This document shows positions 33,292-46,209 of a stretch of 64,000 bases of DNA, one piece after another. The stretch comes from Blasia pusilla (Eukaryota > Marchantiophyta > Marchantiopsida > Blasiales). Both the position numbers and the translations under genes were made by a program. The notes beneath the pieces are model-generated. The model was not told the origin of the DNA and ran no database searches. It was given only the letters and a program-made list of their open reading frames with translations. Positions within the stretch are counted from its first letter, which is position 1; each line of letters begins with the position of its first letter. The stretch spans positions 26,474,001-26,538,000 of the forward strand of contig CM114275.1 of the NCBI GenBank assembly GCA_050084515.1, given 5' to 3'.

Positions 33292-35190
33292 AAACAACTT
33301 TTCCCTTTTAAGAATTGATTGTGAAGTGGAATTAGGTCGGGCCCGTCCAAGAATTCATGTTTTTTACCGCGGGGGTTTCCCAAACTCCAAAAAAACTTTG
33401 CCAATGATCCAATTCTCGAATTAGATCCTTGCTTGTAGACTCTTATGTCAAATTGAGCAATTGTACACGGTCCATGCCCATGAGTCAAGATACTTGCAAT
33501 AAGAAAAAGAGTGAGTAAAAGTTAATTCAACTTAATATTCAAGTATCTAAAGGAGGTATCGTTTCTCCAAACTAGGTACGTGCGGCAAGTACCACATGCG
33601 TCCGCAAGTTCCATTAGGCAAGAAATAGAAGAAATATAACGCCTTCTGAGAACTTCAGTTCCGATTAATGGATCAAGCATAGACCGATCTCTTTCTACTT
33701 AGGAAAAAATTTTGGGTGTGGATAAAAAATGGGAACTTAAGTCCTATTATGTGAACAACGTCAAGACAGCCCCACAAACTTGCTAACTATCACCTTCACC
33801 CTAAACTATTTTCTAGTATAATGGAGTGTTATTTGGCAATATTTACCTCTACAAGTAAGTGGTAACGGTTGAGCCAGAGCTAAATCTTTGGTTTGTTGCC
33901 ACGCTCTTGGCAAACCTGTTTTGAAACAATCCATTTTGTCGTGGATTAGGCAAAGATAAGACTCAAGATGGCGCACACATTTTGCTCGCCAAACATAATA
34001 TAAACTCCTTTGGGATCTTCACAGGTCATCATGTTCGATTGCATGTTCCTTAACAACAGTCTTCTCCTCGTTTGTCGATGCAGTATTTCCCACAGACTTC
34101 ACCATTGCACATGTTGCACAGCGAGAAAACTTATCACTTGATTTGTGAATAGCAACATCGGAGAAATCTTATTTTTTGATTTGACTGATAGTTGATTGTG
34201 AGACTTCCGCTAATCCCAATTTCCCTCCTTCCTTATTGACTACTTCTCGTATATACTTCCAGGAGAAATATTGAGGCAACTAAATCAATTCCACACTTCT
34301 CCCGTCTTACATTGTTCTTTCCTTGTGGGGCATCCTACCTCCAATCTCCTCGATTATCAACCTTGACCGTTTCCACCGCTTGCACCGTCCTCTGGGTTAT
34401 GCAATTTCTTCCTAGGTTCCCATGCCTTGTCCGCATCTTGCCATCTCTCACATTTCTTACTTCGTCCTCGAAGCTCATTTTTCCAAGACCATGGATCTGT
34501 CGCCAACTTGGAAGGCACATCGTTCTACCTTCCAATTGCACAACCCTTCATCCGTTAATGAAGTAAGACAAATGGACCATGGCGTGGAGTGATTCCCTTC
34601 TTTCCTAAAAAGTTTTGTTCCAATACTTCTCTCAGCTTGAACAAACAATATCTCTAGGCGTATATTGGCAACAGAATTGTCCGCAATAGTTTTTCGACGC
34701 TACTTGTGATATATGTTCCTTTGTTAGCTTTTTGTTCCTTTTGGTAGCTCCTGGTAGACATCTCTTTTTACACCAATAAGTGTACGTGGAAGCTCTCTTC
34801 CTATTGCCTGTTATTGCTTCAACGGCCCCTCAAGACACGGTTGAACACTCCAAGTAGCATGTCCACAAGTCTCGTCCATCTTTAACAATACAGGATGTCG
34901 TAGGCCATATGACTAAGTTCCTTTCAAGAACCTTATGATGGCGTGTAAGACGACTCGTGATGTTGGTGATGAATACGCCAACATGGTGATCCCCCAGTCT
35001 TTGACCACCAACTTTGTCATTTGGATTGACGTAGTGAACAATTTCCTCTCCGATATTTAGACATCCATTGTTCTCTGTAAGTTACACCGATAAAAGGACT
35101 GATTCCATATGACCAATCATGGAAAATGCAACTTATACGTCGGAGGAGGTATTGCAGGCTGAGTGCTTCCTCTTCCTAATATCCATGGTA
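33292..35190. other. Gene-poor region with decayed coding traces on minus
   Basis: Minus-strand translation gives scattered plausible peptide stretches (for example NPNDKVGGQRLGDHHVGVF near 34960-35040), broken by many stops. No family is recognised. It may continue the frame at 35581-35191. Confidence 0.35.
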
Positions 35191-35209
35191 TCATTGTATT
35201 TTTCTGTAA

Positions 35210-35581
35210 TCAGATATCTGGATATTTTGCAAACATTCCCAACATATCTTGTAGCCTTCTTCCATTCGGGTGGGTAGATAGTTCGTAGTATGACTCATCA
35301 ACAATTGCGCACATCCACGGTTGCCGTTGGTCGTCAAAGAAGGATATAGATTGGATCTCATGTGAATCAAAGCTTTCAGCAACACGCCGTGAACCAATAA
35401 GAAGCTCTGATCCCTTTGAATCTTTTAAGAAAACTTTCTTTGAATACTGTGTGGGGCAATGAGGCTCTCCTTCCACATCCTCATATCCACCATATGTATT
35501 AGCTGTTGTAGCTCTATTACAAGGCCATGTGATGAATGCTCCAATGAAATCAGACAGAGGTTCTCCATTGTAAATCCACAT
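35210..35581 (-). pseudogene. Unrecognised protein fragment, 123 aa open frame
   Basis: An open frame with globular-protein composition, including FIGAFITWPCNR, GEPHCPTQYSKKVFLKDSKG and SFFDDQRQPWMCAIVDESYY. It is cut at its 5' side (about 35585) by the start of the PHD-type gypsy fragment. It could be the remains of a DNA-transposon protein or a host gene. I do not recognise the family. Confidence 0.4.
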
Positions 35582-35587
35582 TTGTGG

Positions 35588-35991
35588 AGGAGGTTATCAT
35601 CTAGGGATTAGGAGGTTTCATCCTAGTGATTACGTGTGTTTACAGCAGGCAGCACCCATGACGCTAGATATCACTGTAGGGCGCACGATTCTACGTGTGC
35701 GCAAGGTTTTACCGACTGGAGTCCTCATGTTGGAGGGACGGGATGGTATGGTTTGGAAGGATCATATGCGCAATTGTGCGCCATGTCACCTTCGGAACGT
35801 GGACGTGACAGTGGATCCAAGCTTGGCAGTGGTACTTACAGGCTTGAGGTGTATGTTGTGCGGATCTGCCAGGGGTGCAACCACCATGTTGGTATGTGAT
35901 GGTTGTTCTCGAGGGTGGCATATGTCATGTCTGACCCCCCCCTCTTAATGTAGTTCCCATGGGAGGATGGATATGTCCGAGATGTGTATAG
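35588..35991 (+). pseudogene. Ty3/gypsy integrase C-terminus with PHD finger (copy 1)
   Basis: Reads GIRRFHPSDYVCLQQ, then TILRVRKVLPTGVLMLEGRD, GMVWKDHMRNCAPCHLRNVD and SLAVVLTGLRCMLCGSARG. The tail then forms a complete C4HC3 PHD finger: CMLC, VCDGC, GWHMSC, and after a +1 frameshift in a run of eight C (35935-35942) GGWICPRC-V-stop. Zinc-ligand spacing fits PHD. It aligns along its whole length with the minus-strand copy at 60249-60700. An LTR begins 79 bp downstream (36070) after a purine tract, so this is the true C-terminus of pol. Confidence 0.85.
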
Positions 35992-36069
35992 GGTTGTAGG
36001 TCATGTCAGGGAGAGGTGATATTTTCTATCAAGAATTAGGGAGATCCAACTGCCAGCTAGGGGGGTGGT

Positions 36070-36685
36070 TGTGTGATCTCCATGTTTATGTATGAGTTGA
36101 TTTGTATACATGTGTGGATCTATCCGTATGTAGGGAAGATCGGTGTTGTGTGGTGTGGATGTGACCAACGATATATGTTGTATAGCGAGGTGTATGCGCA
36201 CAACAACTGTCACATCTGAGTAGCCGATAGGCCGAGATCTATCGTGGACAAGGCATAAGAGCCAACGGATTGTCTTGAGTGTAACTTTGTCCCGAGGTGT
36301 CGGATGAGGTTGAGGATAGATCCGTTGTGTCAGGAACATTGTTTCTAAAAACTTTCTTGTTGAGGTCTTTCACAACCGGGTGACTTGTTGAGCAGGTCAT
36401 CCGCCCCTGGTAACTTGTGCACGCAGGTTACCAAGAGGATAGCTATTTTTAGGGGAAGAGCGTTTTGGCTCTTCCCAATCCTATATAAGGGAGCAAGATG
36501 GCTTTCCTAAGCCATCTTTCTCATGTTGCGCCGTTGGAGTACCATTCTTGCTCGTATGTGTGAGTTAGGACTAGGTGCTAGCGTCTGGATTCCTTGATAG
36601 CATAGGGTGGACGAGGCTCGATATGCCGATGTAGATTGAGGAGTGGAGTTTTAGGCCGGGTGTGTCATGTTTACTACTCTTTACA
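36070..36685 (+). repeat. LTR of the PHD-type gypsy element
   Basis: Starts TGTGTGATCTCCATG right after a purine tract (AGCTAGGGGGGTGGT) and ends TTTACA at 36685. It contains TATATAAGGG followed by GAGCAAGATGGCTTTCCTAA. Related pieces occur at 36707-36840, 55690-56280 and 59734-60061, all sharing GATGTGTATGCGCACGACA-type text. Confidence 0.75.
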
Positions 36686-36720
36686 TGGAGATCACACACT
36701 GGCGGTTGTGTGATCTCCAT
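36685..36720. repeat. 14-bp perfect hairpin at LTR junction
   Basis: ATGGAGATCACACA (36685-36698) and TGTGTGATCTCCAT (36707-36720) are exact reverse complements around an 8-nt loop. The right arm is the start of a second LTR fragment and the left arm is its mirror image at the end of the first LTR. Confidence 0.85.
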
Positions 36721-36840
36721 CTATATGTATGAGTTGATTTCTGTACATGTGTGGATCTACCCGTGTGTAGGGAAGATTGGTGTGGTGGATGTGACCACCG
36801 ATGTATGTTGTGTAGCGATGTGTATGCGCACGACATAGAG
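36707..36840 (+). repeat. Second, truncated LTR start of the PHD-type gypsy element
   Basis: Repeats the first about 130 bp of the LTR at 36070 (TGTGTGATCTCCATCTATATG to GTATGCGCACGACAT) and then diverges. Confidence 0.75.
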
Positions 36841-36849
36841 CCCGCTATG

Positions 36850-38240
36850 GTTTCTCTTGGTGTTGTTTTTCTGGATAACTGGGGAGAGGTTTTTTGTTTG
36901 GTGAGTCTAGGAGGTAGAGTGTTTTGCCCATAGCGCATCTTGTAGGATTCGGGAGCGCAACCTTTGATATTGGGGAAGGCTGTGTTTACAAGGTTGGGCC
37001 TGACGAGGACTAATGTAAAGCTTTGCCCATTCTGGATACCAACATCCTTCGATGGAATGAGTATGATGTAGGTCATCACCCGACATGAGGTTGTGGTGAA
37101 GATTTAACCAGGACATCCATTGGATGAGTCTATGGTGCAAGTCAAGGCGATAGTGACCAATGCCGAGTTGACGTCTTGGTTGGAGGAGCAATGTACATTA
37201 TACCTGATGGATTTTCCCCTAGATTACTCGGAAGAGTCAAAGTCCTACACACCAGGATGGCAGTCAAGTGATGGAAGACTTAGCTTATTGCCCGTTTGAT
37301 TCACACGTGGAGTGATCGAGCGATGGTTAGGAGAGATGGCAACATTAGCAGCATTTAGAAGCGCCATCACTTGGCCTAATGATTTGATTCAGGGGAAGAT
37401 CCATCCAAGGGACACGTACACCCGCGCCTAACACTTCTACGGAGAGGAGTGTTATAGGAGCCGCATCATTTTGTTGAGGAGAGGTGCCGTTGTGGGGCTT
37501 AAGTCAAGAGCTTCGACGCTTGGTGGATGAGCACGCATAGATGGCGTAGAGTGAGACATTTGTAAAGCGTGGTAGATCAAAGGAATTTGAGGCATCCGTG
37601 AATTTGAGGCACGATGATCAATCATCATTGATTGTGGTCAACAAGATTGGCATGCCATAGGCAACCTTTCCCACTATTGTGAGTTTTTATGTTTCCTATG
37701 CATACAAGGAGACTAGTCTTGGCTTGGTTTAGGATGATCACGCTAAGCGATCCGTGGAGCCCAACATTGAAGAGCGAGAGCGGGGGATGAGATTCCCCAC
37801 AAGAGTGACAGCAGTACCATCACTATCAGAGGTCTCTTGACGTCATGTCTTGGGTGAGGCGATGGACATGAGCTGCTTGATATGGATCATTAGCTTAGGA
37901 GCAATTAGCCAATGTTGGATGCGGTTACGAGAGGTCACAACTGTTACGTTGGTGAGCCCCAGGAATACCGAGACGGTTCAAGCAATGCTTGGGGGTAAGA
38001 TGCCAGGAGGTCAACATATTAGAGATGATTGGGAGAAACACCTTGGACTTCTTTGGATGTGTTGCAAATATGCCGAGAGATGACAACCACAATATCGAGC
38101 ATGGTTCATGGTCTTGCACACAGAGGATATGAGAGTTTGGAGTTGGTTGCAAAAGGGCAGTCAAATTCTGTTGTCCAAGATGGAGTTGCATCATAGCAAC
38201 CGCTGATACCCGCACTTGAGAGTCCTACATCAATCATAAT
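36850..38240 (+). pseudogene. PHD-type gypsy, gag/protease-side region (decayed)
   Basis: Plus-strand fragments align in order with the minus-strand copy at 63623-63990. For example TTVTLVSPRNTETVQAMLGG matches ITAIALVSPMPTKTVEAVVG, and the following RGYESLELVAKGQSNSVVQD matches the GGDQSLQLAAGERSSVVVRD block. Stops and frameshifts are frequent. No catalytic motif is readable. Confidence 0.55.
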
Positions 38241-38770
38241 GGGAACTTGGGAGCCAAATATGGGCCCTAAGTTGACAAGAGGAGATCAGTACCGGATACA
38301 TTAGTTCCTTAAGAGCCATAGGAATTGTTATGCATTTAGCATGCATGATTTTGGTATGCTAAAGGATCCATGGATCCACATTGACTTTTCTAGCAACATG
38401 CCGATCTTCTGACGACCCTACATATGTTGAGATATGGGGAGGACCTTGATTTAGAGCTGGAGCCATGACTTGGTTGGAGTAGGAATGGTGGAGATGTCGC
38501 ATGGAGAGTATCCATTTTCCACTATCATGATGGATAGGAGGATGTGTGGTGACTATCGACCTATCAATTGACAAACAAAGTTCGATAGGTATGTCATGCC
38601 CATTCATGAGGAGATCTTTGATGCTATTAGACATGCAAAGGTCTTTAGTTTGTTGTATCTTCAAGCCGGATACCATCAATTGCCTATCAAATTGGAGAAC
38701 AGATAGAAGACATCATTTTGGGGCATGAATCCTCACGGAGAGGATTTTTTGTACCCGGTTATTAGAACTC
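38240..38770 (+). pseudogene. PHD-type gypsy reverse transcriptase fragment
   Basis: Reads GPKLTRG, then VGVGMVEMSHGEY, RRMCGDYRPIN, QTKFDRYVMP, IFDAIRHAKVFS, QAGYHQLPIK and SFWGMNPHGED. These match the minus-strand RT at 62778-63308 residue by residue. A stop interrupts RPIN-QTKF and another follows ENR. The element stops at about 38800, before the YIDD catalytic box. Confidence 0.8.
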
Positions 38771-40996
38771 GGTTACTGATTGATCCAAATTCTTACCCTT
38801 TGGATTAAAGAAGGTTGAACGGTAAATTGTCGATGAAGGTCAATGCATGGTAATTATCTTATATCATATATGGGTGAATATGACTCTCTTTGAATCTTAT
38901 TCAAAATTCCATGTCTTTTGTTTTTTTCCACTCCACTAACCCCTTAAAAAAAATATCAACTTACTAAAATTATCTCAAATTTGGCTCATACTCCACTAAC
39001 CCCATAAATATTGGGTCAAAATCTTACCTTCCTTTAGTGGGGTTTCTAACCCCACTAAAGGAAGGTGCAAGATTTTGAAATTTCTACCTTCACGCGTTGG
39101 CTATGGAAACCACATGAAAATAACCAAAACTTTAAGCTCTAATGTTGAAATTGCACATTGTTTCTTCGACAATGTACATGACTTCCTAATATACACCATC
39201 AGTAAATCACCTCTTTCGTATGAATAGACATCATTGCCAACATACATCTGTTGTCATGCACACAAGTCTAAGATCCATCTAGCAATGAATCCTAACATAT
39301 CTACACATGAACGACTAGAAAACCCAAATATAAAGTTGATATGAAATATGAAACCTGATAAAATCTGAAATCAACCATACTTCATCCAAACATCCATGTC
39401 AATGATACACAATCTTGTAATAGTAGCAGAAAGTATCCAAATAAACTCTCAATTTGTGTGATCTTCGATCTATCCTAGCCAATTTTTCAAGAGAGAATCC
39501 ACGTTCAATATATCACGGATCCCAACATGGATATGATCATGAGGAAGATGAGCTCTGAATGAGTTTCATTCAAGGTATATCCCCCTCGACACCTCCATGG
39601 ATGACTCATACAAATAGGTAACCTCCTCCTAGTACTTTACCAACGATCTGTAGTACACAAGGTATTATATCCCTAACAACTACGTATGTGGTCATCTCAT
39701 GAGGTCAACTACCAACTGACCCTCAACCCTATAGGTCCAAGTGGCACCACACATAAGATGGGAGGATCAACCTCTCCAAGGTTGTTACTCCTCCTAAAGA
39801 AAGGGCGATCTACACTCGTAGGTCACCTCCTAAGAGTAGGTCACATATGACCTCTTAAAATAGGGAAATACAAGACCCCTCTAAGGCCTCGATACTATCT
39901 CGGCCTACATCTCATCTACCATGACAACACTTTCATCCAACTTTCCATCTAAAACTGGTAGTTACTGTTGTGTAGTCCCGGGCCTGATACTCCTACGAAA
40001 ACTTCTACCACGCTTCCACGCCAATTTCTTTCACAAAAAATTACAAACCTACACAAATGAAATCCAACAAGTTAAGGGGTGCCAAAGGAAGCACCAACAT
40101 GAAGAACCCCATCTCCATACTCAAATTTTATCAAAAATTGGGTAGCGCTTCCGCGCGTCACTCTTGTGTACAAAAATCTACCTAACAAAATACTCAAATG
40201 AATGGCTCTTGCTCTTATGAGCACTCCCATGAGCCACAAATAGCGAACATGGTCCTCAACCTGCAACAACAGTAAGGCACCTGTGAGCTCCACATTGTCG
40301 AGCTCTCAATCTCTCTTTGGAAATCAAGATCTCTCTTAATGTGCACACAAATCCATCTCTCTCTCATGTCAAACCAAACCCACTCTCCCGATGAGAGGTT
40401 TTGGTTACTCACAAGGCAAGGAGGACCATAACTTCCCGCCTCATGCCAAGAGGTTCAATAAAGAAAGAATGAATTCCAGAGCTCTCTCTCCTTAGGTATA
40501 CGCCCTTCCCTCTCCCAAGCTCTCTCCATGGTAACCTACGCTTCAAAGAAAGCTGAATTTTAAAATGGAAGGGATCCCTTGAATGTGGATGGGTATTGAT
40601 ACTAGCATAATGCTTGTGTATGCCGGGGAGAAGATTTGTCAAATGTTACCTCTAATGTGGCAAGGAATTCTAAGTACGAGTTAAATTGAATTTTTTCATG
40701 TTAATTTAATTATTCTCTTAATTAAATCTCACACCGGAAGAGGATAGATAATAATAAATAAAACAAGGTTTCCAAAGATGAGGCTGGAGTCGAGCACATA
40801 GAAGAAGCTCGAGAAGCGTGATGGCGATGTTCCTGCAGGCGTCGACCTCGTCGGCCTTATTACCAGCACTGTAAGAGCCCAATCTTGGCTCAATTCCACA
40901 GCTTGACAGTGTGCAGCTCTCTGTAAGAAAGGGGGAATTGGAGTTCCTCAAGAGTCTTGGGCTCGCGAAAGAGTGGAAATATGTTTTGAGATTGCG
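38771..40996. other. AT-rich intergenic DNA with one strong hairpin
   Basis: No supported gene. The 39016-39078 hairpin is the only structured feature I can see. Short frames on both strands (for example 40642-40409) show no domain. Confidence 0.5.
39016..39078. repeat. Long near-perfect hairpin, 3-nt loop
   Basis: The inner arms 39026-39044 and 39048-39066 are 19 bp of perfect complement around the loop TCT. After a two-base bulge on the right side, a further 10 bp (39016-39025 with 39069-39078) pair perfectly. ACTCCACTAACCCC is also repeated just upstream at about 38930 and 38990. This looks like a small foldback element. Confidence 0.85.
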
Positions 40997-42092
40997 TCAA
41001 ATGTTACTGTGATGGGCTGTTGTGCGAATCAAGAGTTGGGGTTCGCAGATTGTGGTCACGAGATGGAAGTTGTATGAGGCGGGAATGTCAGTATCGTTCT
41101 TGTGGATTGTTGGTAGAGCGAATGCATAGAAATTGAACAGTGAATGATCTGCAGATGCTGTGGGTGCAAGCATGACGAAAGAGGTGGGATGAGAATTGTT
41201 TTGCGAAGGGCTGATGGTAGTGTTGCCGAATTTCTTTTGAAGGGTCAGAGCTCCGAGGTTCTTTGCGGTCGCAGGTAGCGATTTATCCAGGCAATGTGTG
41301 AGGCTCTCTTCGGTGTTGTGGCCTCCTCCGACCATTGGCTCGTCCCAAGTACGTGCACGAAGGTGCTTACACAAGAATAAGTCTCCGACTCTTTGTGAAG
41401 ATATGAAATCGCTGTACCCGGGGTTTAGGGTACAGCGACCCTCGTTAGTTTCGTATGGTTGGTCTACCCCTACCCAATATTTCCTGCGTATGCCATCATC
41501 TTCCGAAGTTCCGATTGATTGATCAGCTCAGCTTCATGTCGCTTCCAACGCGAGGTGAAACCAATTAGTTTGGAAACGAGGCGAACAATCCTGCTTGCGC
41601 TTCTAGCTCAGGAATGCCCGCATTTTTTTCATCACCTCGCTCGCACACCCGGGATTCGGTCCTACTAGCCCTCCAATTCCGCAAGGTTTCAAAAGTTGCC
41701 GACAAGGCGTCGCAGAGGAGCCCTTGGGTTGCGACCTGTTATGGCAGGTCGTATCGCATTGCGACCTGCAATGATAGGTCATCTTGAAAGTAGATCCAGA
41801 CTTATCACTATCGTCGACGGTTTAGAAGGGACCGGAATGTTGTCGCCGGCCAAGGAAGAATCAGGCCGTGGGGTCGGAGAGGGCTTGGCACGACTTGACC
41901 TTCCTTTCCACCTCAGTGGGGAACACGATAGAACTGTGGTCGGTAGTTGGAGAAGCAAACCACGAATCTGAACAGGTCCAATTCCACGTTCGACTGCAGA
42001 GCTCAGTTTTGTAGCCATCGTGCATGCTGCAACTCGCGGGACAGACGAAGGGGCTCTTTCGCAACGAAGTAGAGTGTGATGTGAGTGAGTGT
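40997..42092. other. Region upstream of HINT, possible divergent promoter
   Basis: GC content rises here. A minus frame at 42162-41779 has an internal Met followed by a Ser/Leu/Arg-rich run (MATKLSSAVERG...) resembling an organelle targeting peptide, but no downstream exon can be identified. No gene is called. Confidence 0.3.
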
Positions 42093-42331
42093 ATGTTGAT
42101 CCGGTTGGTCTGGCTAGCAATTGGTGGTAAAGTTTTTGGGTGACGAAGCCGGAGAATTCCAAGTCTTCTTAATATCGTTTGCTTGCATTAGGGTCTGAAC
42201 TATGGTGTTTCTTGCCACCTACATTGGCGGAGGACTTTACAGCTCCCGCGTTGTATGTCATCTTTTGCCCTTCTTGTCTGAGGCGTTCACATTTCGTGCT
42301 GGGCAGATCGTTTTCAGGGGTGAGAGCACAA

Positions 42332-44013
<1,682 letters not shown>

Positions 44014-45270
44014 GATGGAGCAGTCGTCCTCACTGTTGTATGTGATTGCCCTATGTGGCATTTCAATATCCAGTGGCAAGAGACATGGCCATGTTGAAGG
44101 ATTGAACGCAAGCTTGTCATGGCAGTGACTTTTGCAAGCACTTACTCTTCATTTGTAGCAGTCCAAAGCTCTTAAATGCCGAGACAGGTAGTACATCCTG
44201 AAGGTGCTAGGGCTTCAAAAACTCGTCACTGCATAAAGTGGTACCGCATAAAGTGGTGGCGTTCTGTAAAAATTGGGCAAACGTATATTGTTGGACTACG
44301 GTTTGGTCACATTCGTGGCTGCCTGGTGACCACTAAGGGTGATTGTCTCTGTAAAATGCATGGCTGGGGACTAAATAGTGTCTCTAAGAACGCATCAAAC
44401 AACAAATTTTTTTGGTGTCTGCCATAAGTTACACTTCAATTCATCGAAATTACTTTGTGTCCTCTCCTTTCTGAAAACCACTATTTCTAGTCATCCGTGG
44501 AGATATCCTTGTATAATACGTGGACTGAAAATCTAGAGTTCTAAAATAGTTAGCGAGTCGCTGTCTTGACTGTACAGCCCATTTCCTAGCTCACTATGGC
44601 CAGAGGGCGATTTACGCAACATACATCTGTAAACTTAGTTCTTCCGAGCTGTCTAATGACCCGTTCGGATGAGATGGTTGTGGTGGCGACAGTCCTGATA
44701 CCCGTTGCCAAGACACCTGCAATCCGGAATTCGGGGACGGATTTCAGTTGGGTCTCGGAGAATGTCCCTGATTCTGGACCGTCTCATGAAGTCCGATTAG
44801 GACTTGGGACGACCAGGTGCCAAGGGACATACTAAGAAGCACGACCTCCAAGAACTACGTAGATCAGGAACTTCATCAGAAGTGGCGAGCTATCCAAGGT
44901 GAGACTAGCTTCGAATTCTGGACAAATACTTACATTGAGGACCCTTTTCTTCCGGGTGAAAGACGGTTCAGAAGGAATCTGTGCCAGCCAGGTATAAAAA
45001 CCGCATTTACAGCGAAAGCTATCTGATTTACGAAGACAACAAATAAATACCCGAAACAAGCAAGATCTTCATCTTGTGGAATGACTTCCACTGGAATTTT
45101 TGGGAGATCGAACCTGTGAGCTGTCAAATTCTTGGGTTTTCGAGAATCTAGCCGGGCTTCAAGGTTTTTCTGAAAGACATAAACATGCACCATCGAAGTT
45201 ATAGTGAAAGCATGTTGACAATGTACCTTCGAAATCTTAGGACATGAAGTTGTAGCTCATGGCCTAGCCC
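44014..45270. other. HINT-IspE intergenic region, first part
   Basis: Short frames (44176-44427 plus, 44596-45026 plus, 45193-44832 minus) show no recognisable domain or conserved splice pattern. I see no supported gene. Part of it must be the HINT 3' UTR. Confidence 0.5.
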
Positions 45271-45310
45271 CACGTGCAAAACGGAATAAAATCTTTACGT
45301 TTTGCACGTG
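45271..45310. promoter_or_regulatory. Inverted repeat with two G-boxes upstream of ispE
   Basis: CACGTGCAAAACG (45271-45283) and CGTTTTGCACGTG (45298-45310) are perfect 13-bp reverse complements with a 14-nt spacer. Each arm carries a CACGTG G-box. It lies 900 bp upstream of the ispE start codon. A light-response role is inferred, not shown. Confidence 0.5.
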
Positions 45311-46209
45311 AGGACGATGCTATGAGTCCATCACTTCTCACATGGAAGACACGAGGAAATCTAAATACGTGCAAAGCTGATGACATATCGTCAAAATAGG
45401 TTCAGGGTTGATAAGAGATAGGTTCATACAATTGTCACTTCCACCAGGATAACCTATCCGAATGTGAAACAAGTTGATAAGAACTAATCTGAAGAGCCAT
45501 AGGCGACAAGAGAGAAATCAATCATTGTTGGGAAAACCATCAGCGGATTAGATAACGAAGTGGCCAGAGATAGCTGACGAGGAAGTTGGGTCAGTCGCTG
45601 AAGAAGCAGAGGAAGAACCAGATACGCAGTGGCCGGTGGCCAGTGGCAGTTCGTTGACCTGTACATCCTCGGTGGATTCCTAAAGTATGTTGGGAACCAG
45701 ACAATCAAGAAAATTCGTTACTGATCATCGAACCATCACCCTACCGAATTGTGAGTCTGTGAATCGGTCCCTCTTCGAGCTCAGGCGAGCCAATTCATGC
45801 GGATGGTGCGAAGCAAGTATGCTTTGTTTCGTTGGATCTTTTATATTATATTCATGGGGTCAGGAGAATTGCACAATTTAGTCGTTGGGCCTGCTCCACT
45901 TCTGAGAGTCTGGTGTGTTCGTTCCCAGGATAGCTTAGATGCAAGCTAGTCTCTGCCTCCTGGATGGCGGAACGGAATAGTTAATGTGCTGTTGGATCAC
46001 GGAGAGCCGGAAACATAGCAGTTAGAAAACGTTTGAAGATTATTTTTGGTAATGCACTTACTGCAAGAGATATTGTTTGTGCAGCTCATGCGAGCGGTAC
46101 ATCGAAACAATGCAATATTACATTAGCGCAAGTGCATTGTGGAGCTGTTGACGGAAGGAGAAGAAGTTGACTTTTCGATAGAGTGCATAATTGATTCGCA
46201 GCAGCTCAA
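45311..46209. other. ispE 5' flank and UTR
   Basis: No other gene is visible. Minus frames 45708-45484 and 46318-46118 are without domains. The promoter and 5' UTR of ispE are expected here. Confidence 0.5.

Noticed and set aside
41779-42162. Divergent gene with a transit-peptide-like start on minus
   Set aside because: No downstream exon, domain or splice chain could be followed, so it is kept only as a note.
44176-45193. Possible extra gene between HINT and ispE
   Set aside because: Only short frames on both strands without domains or consistent splice sites.
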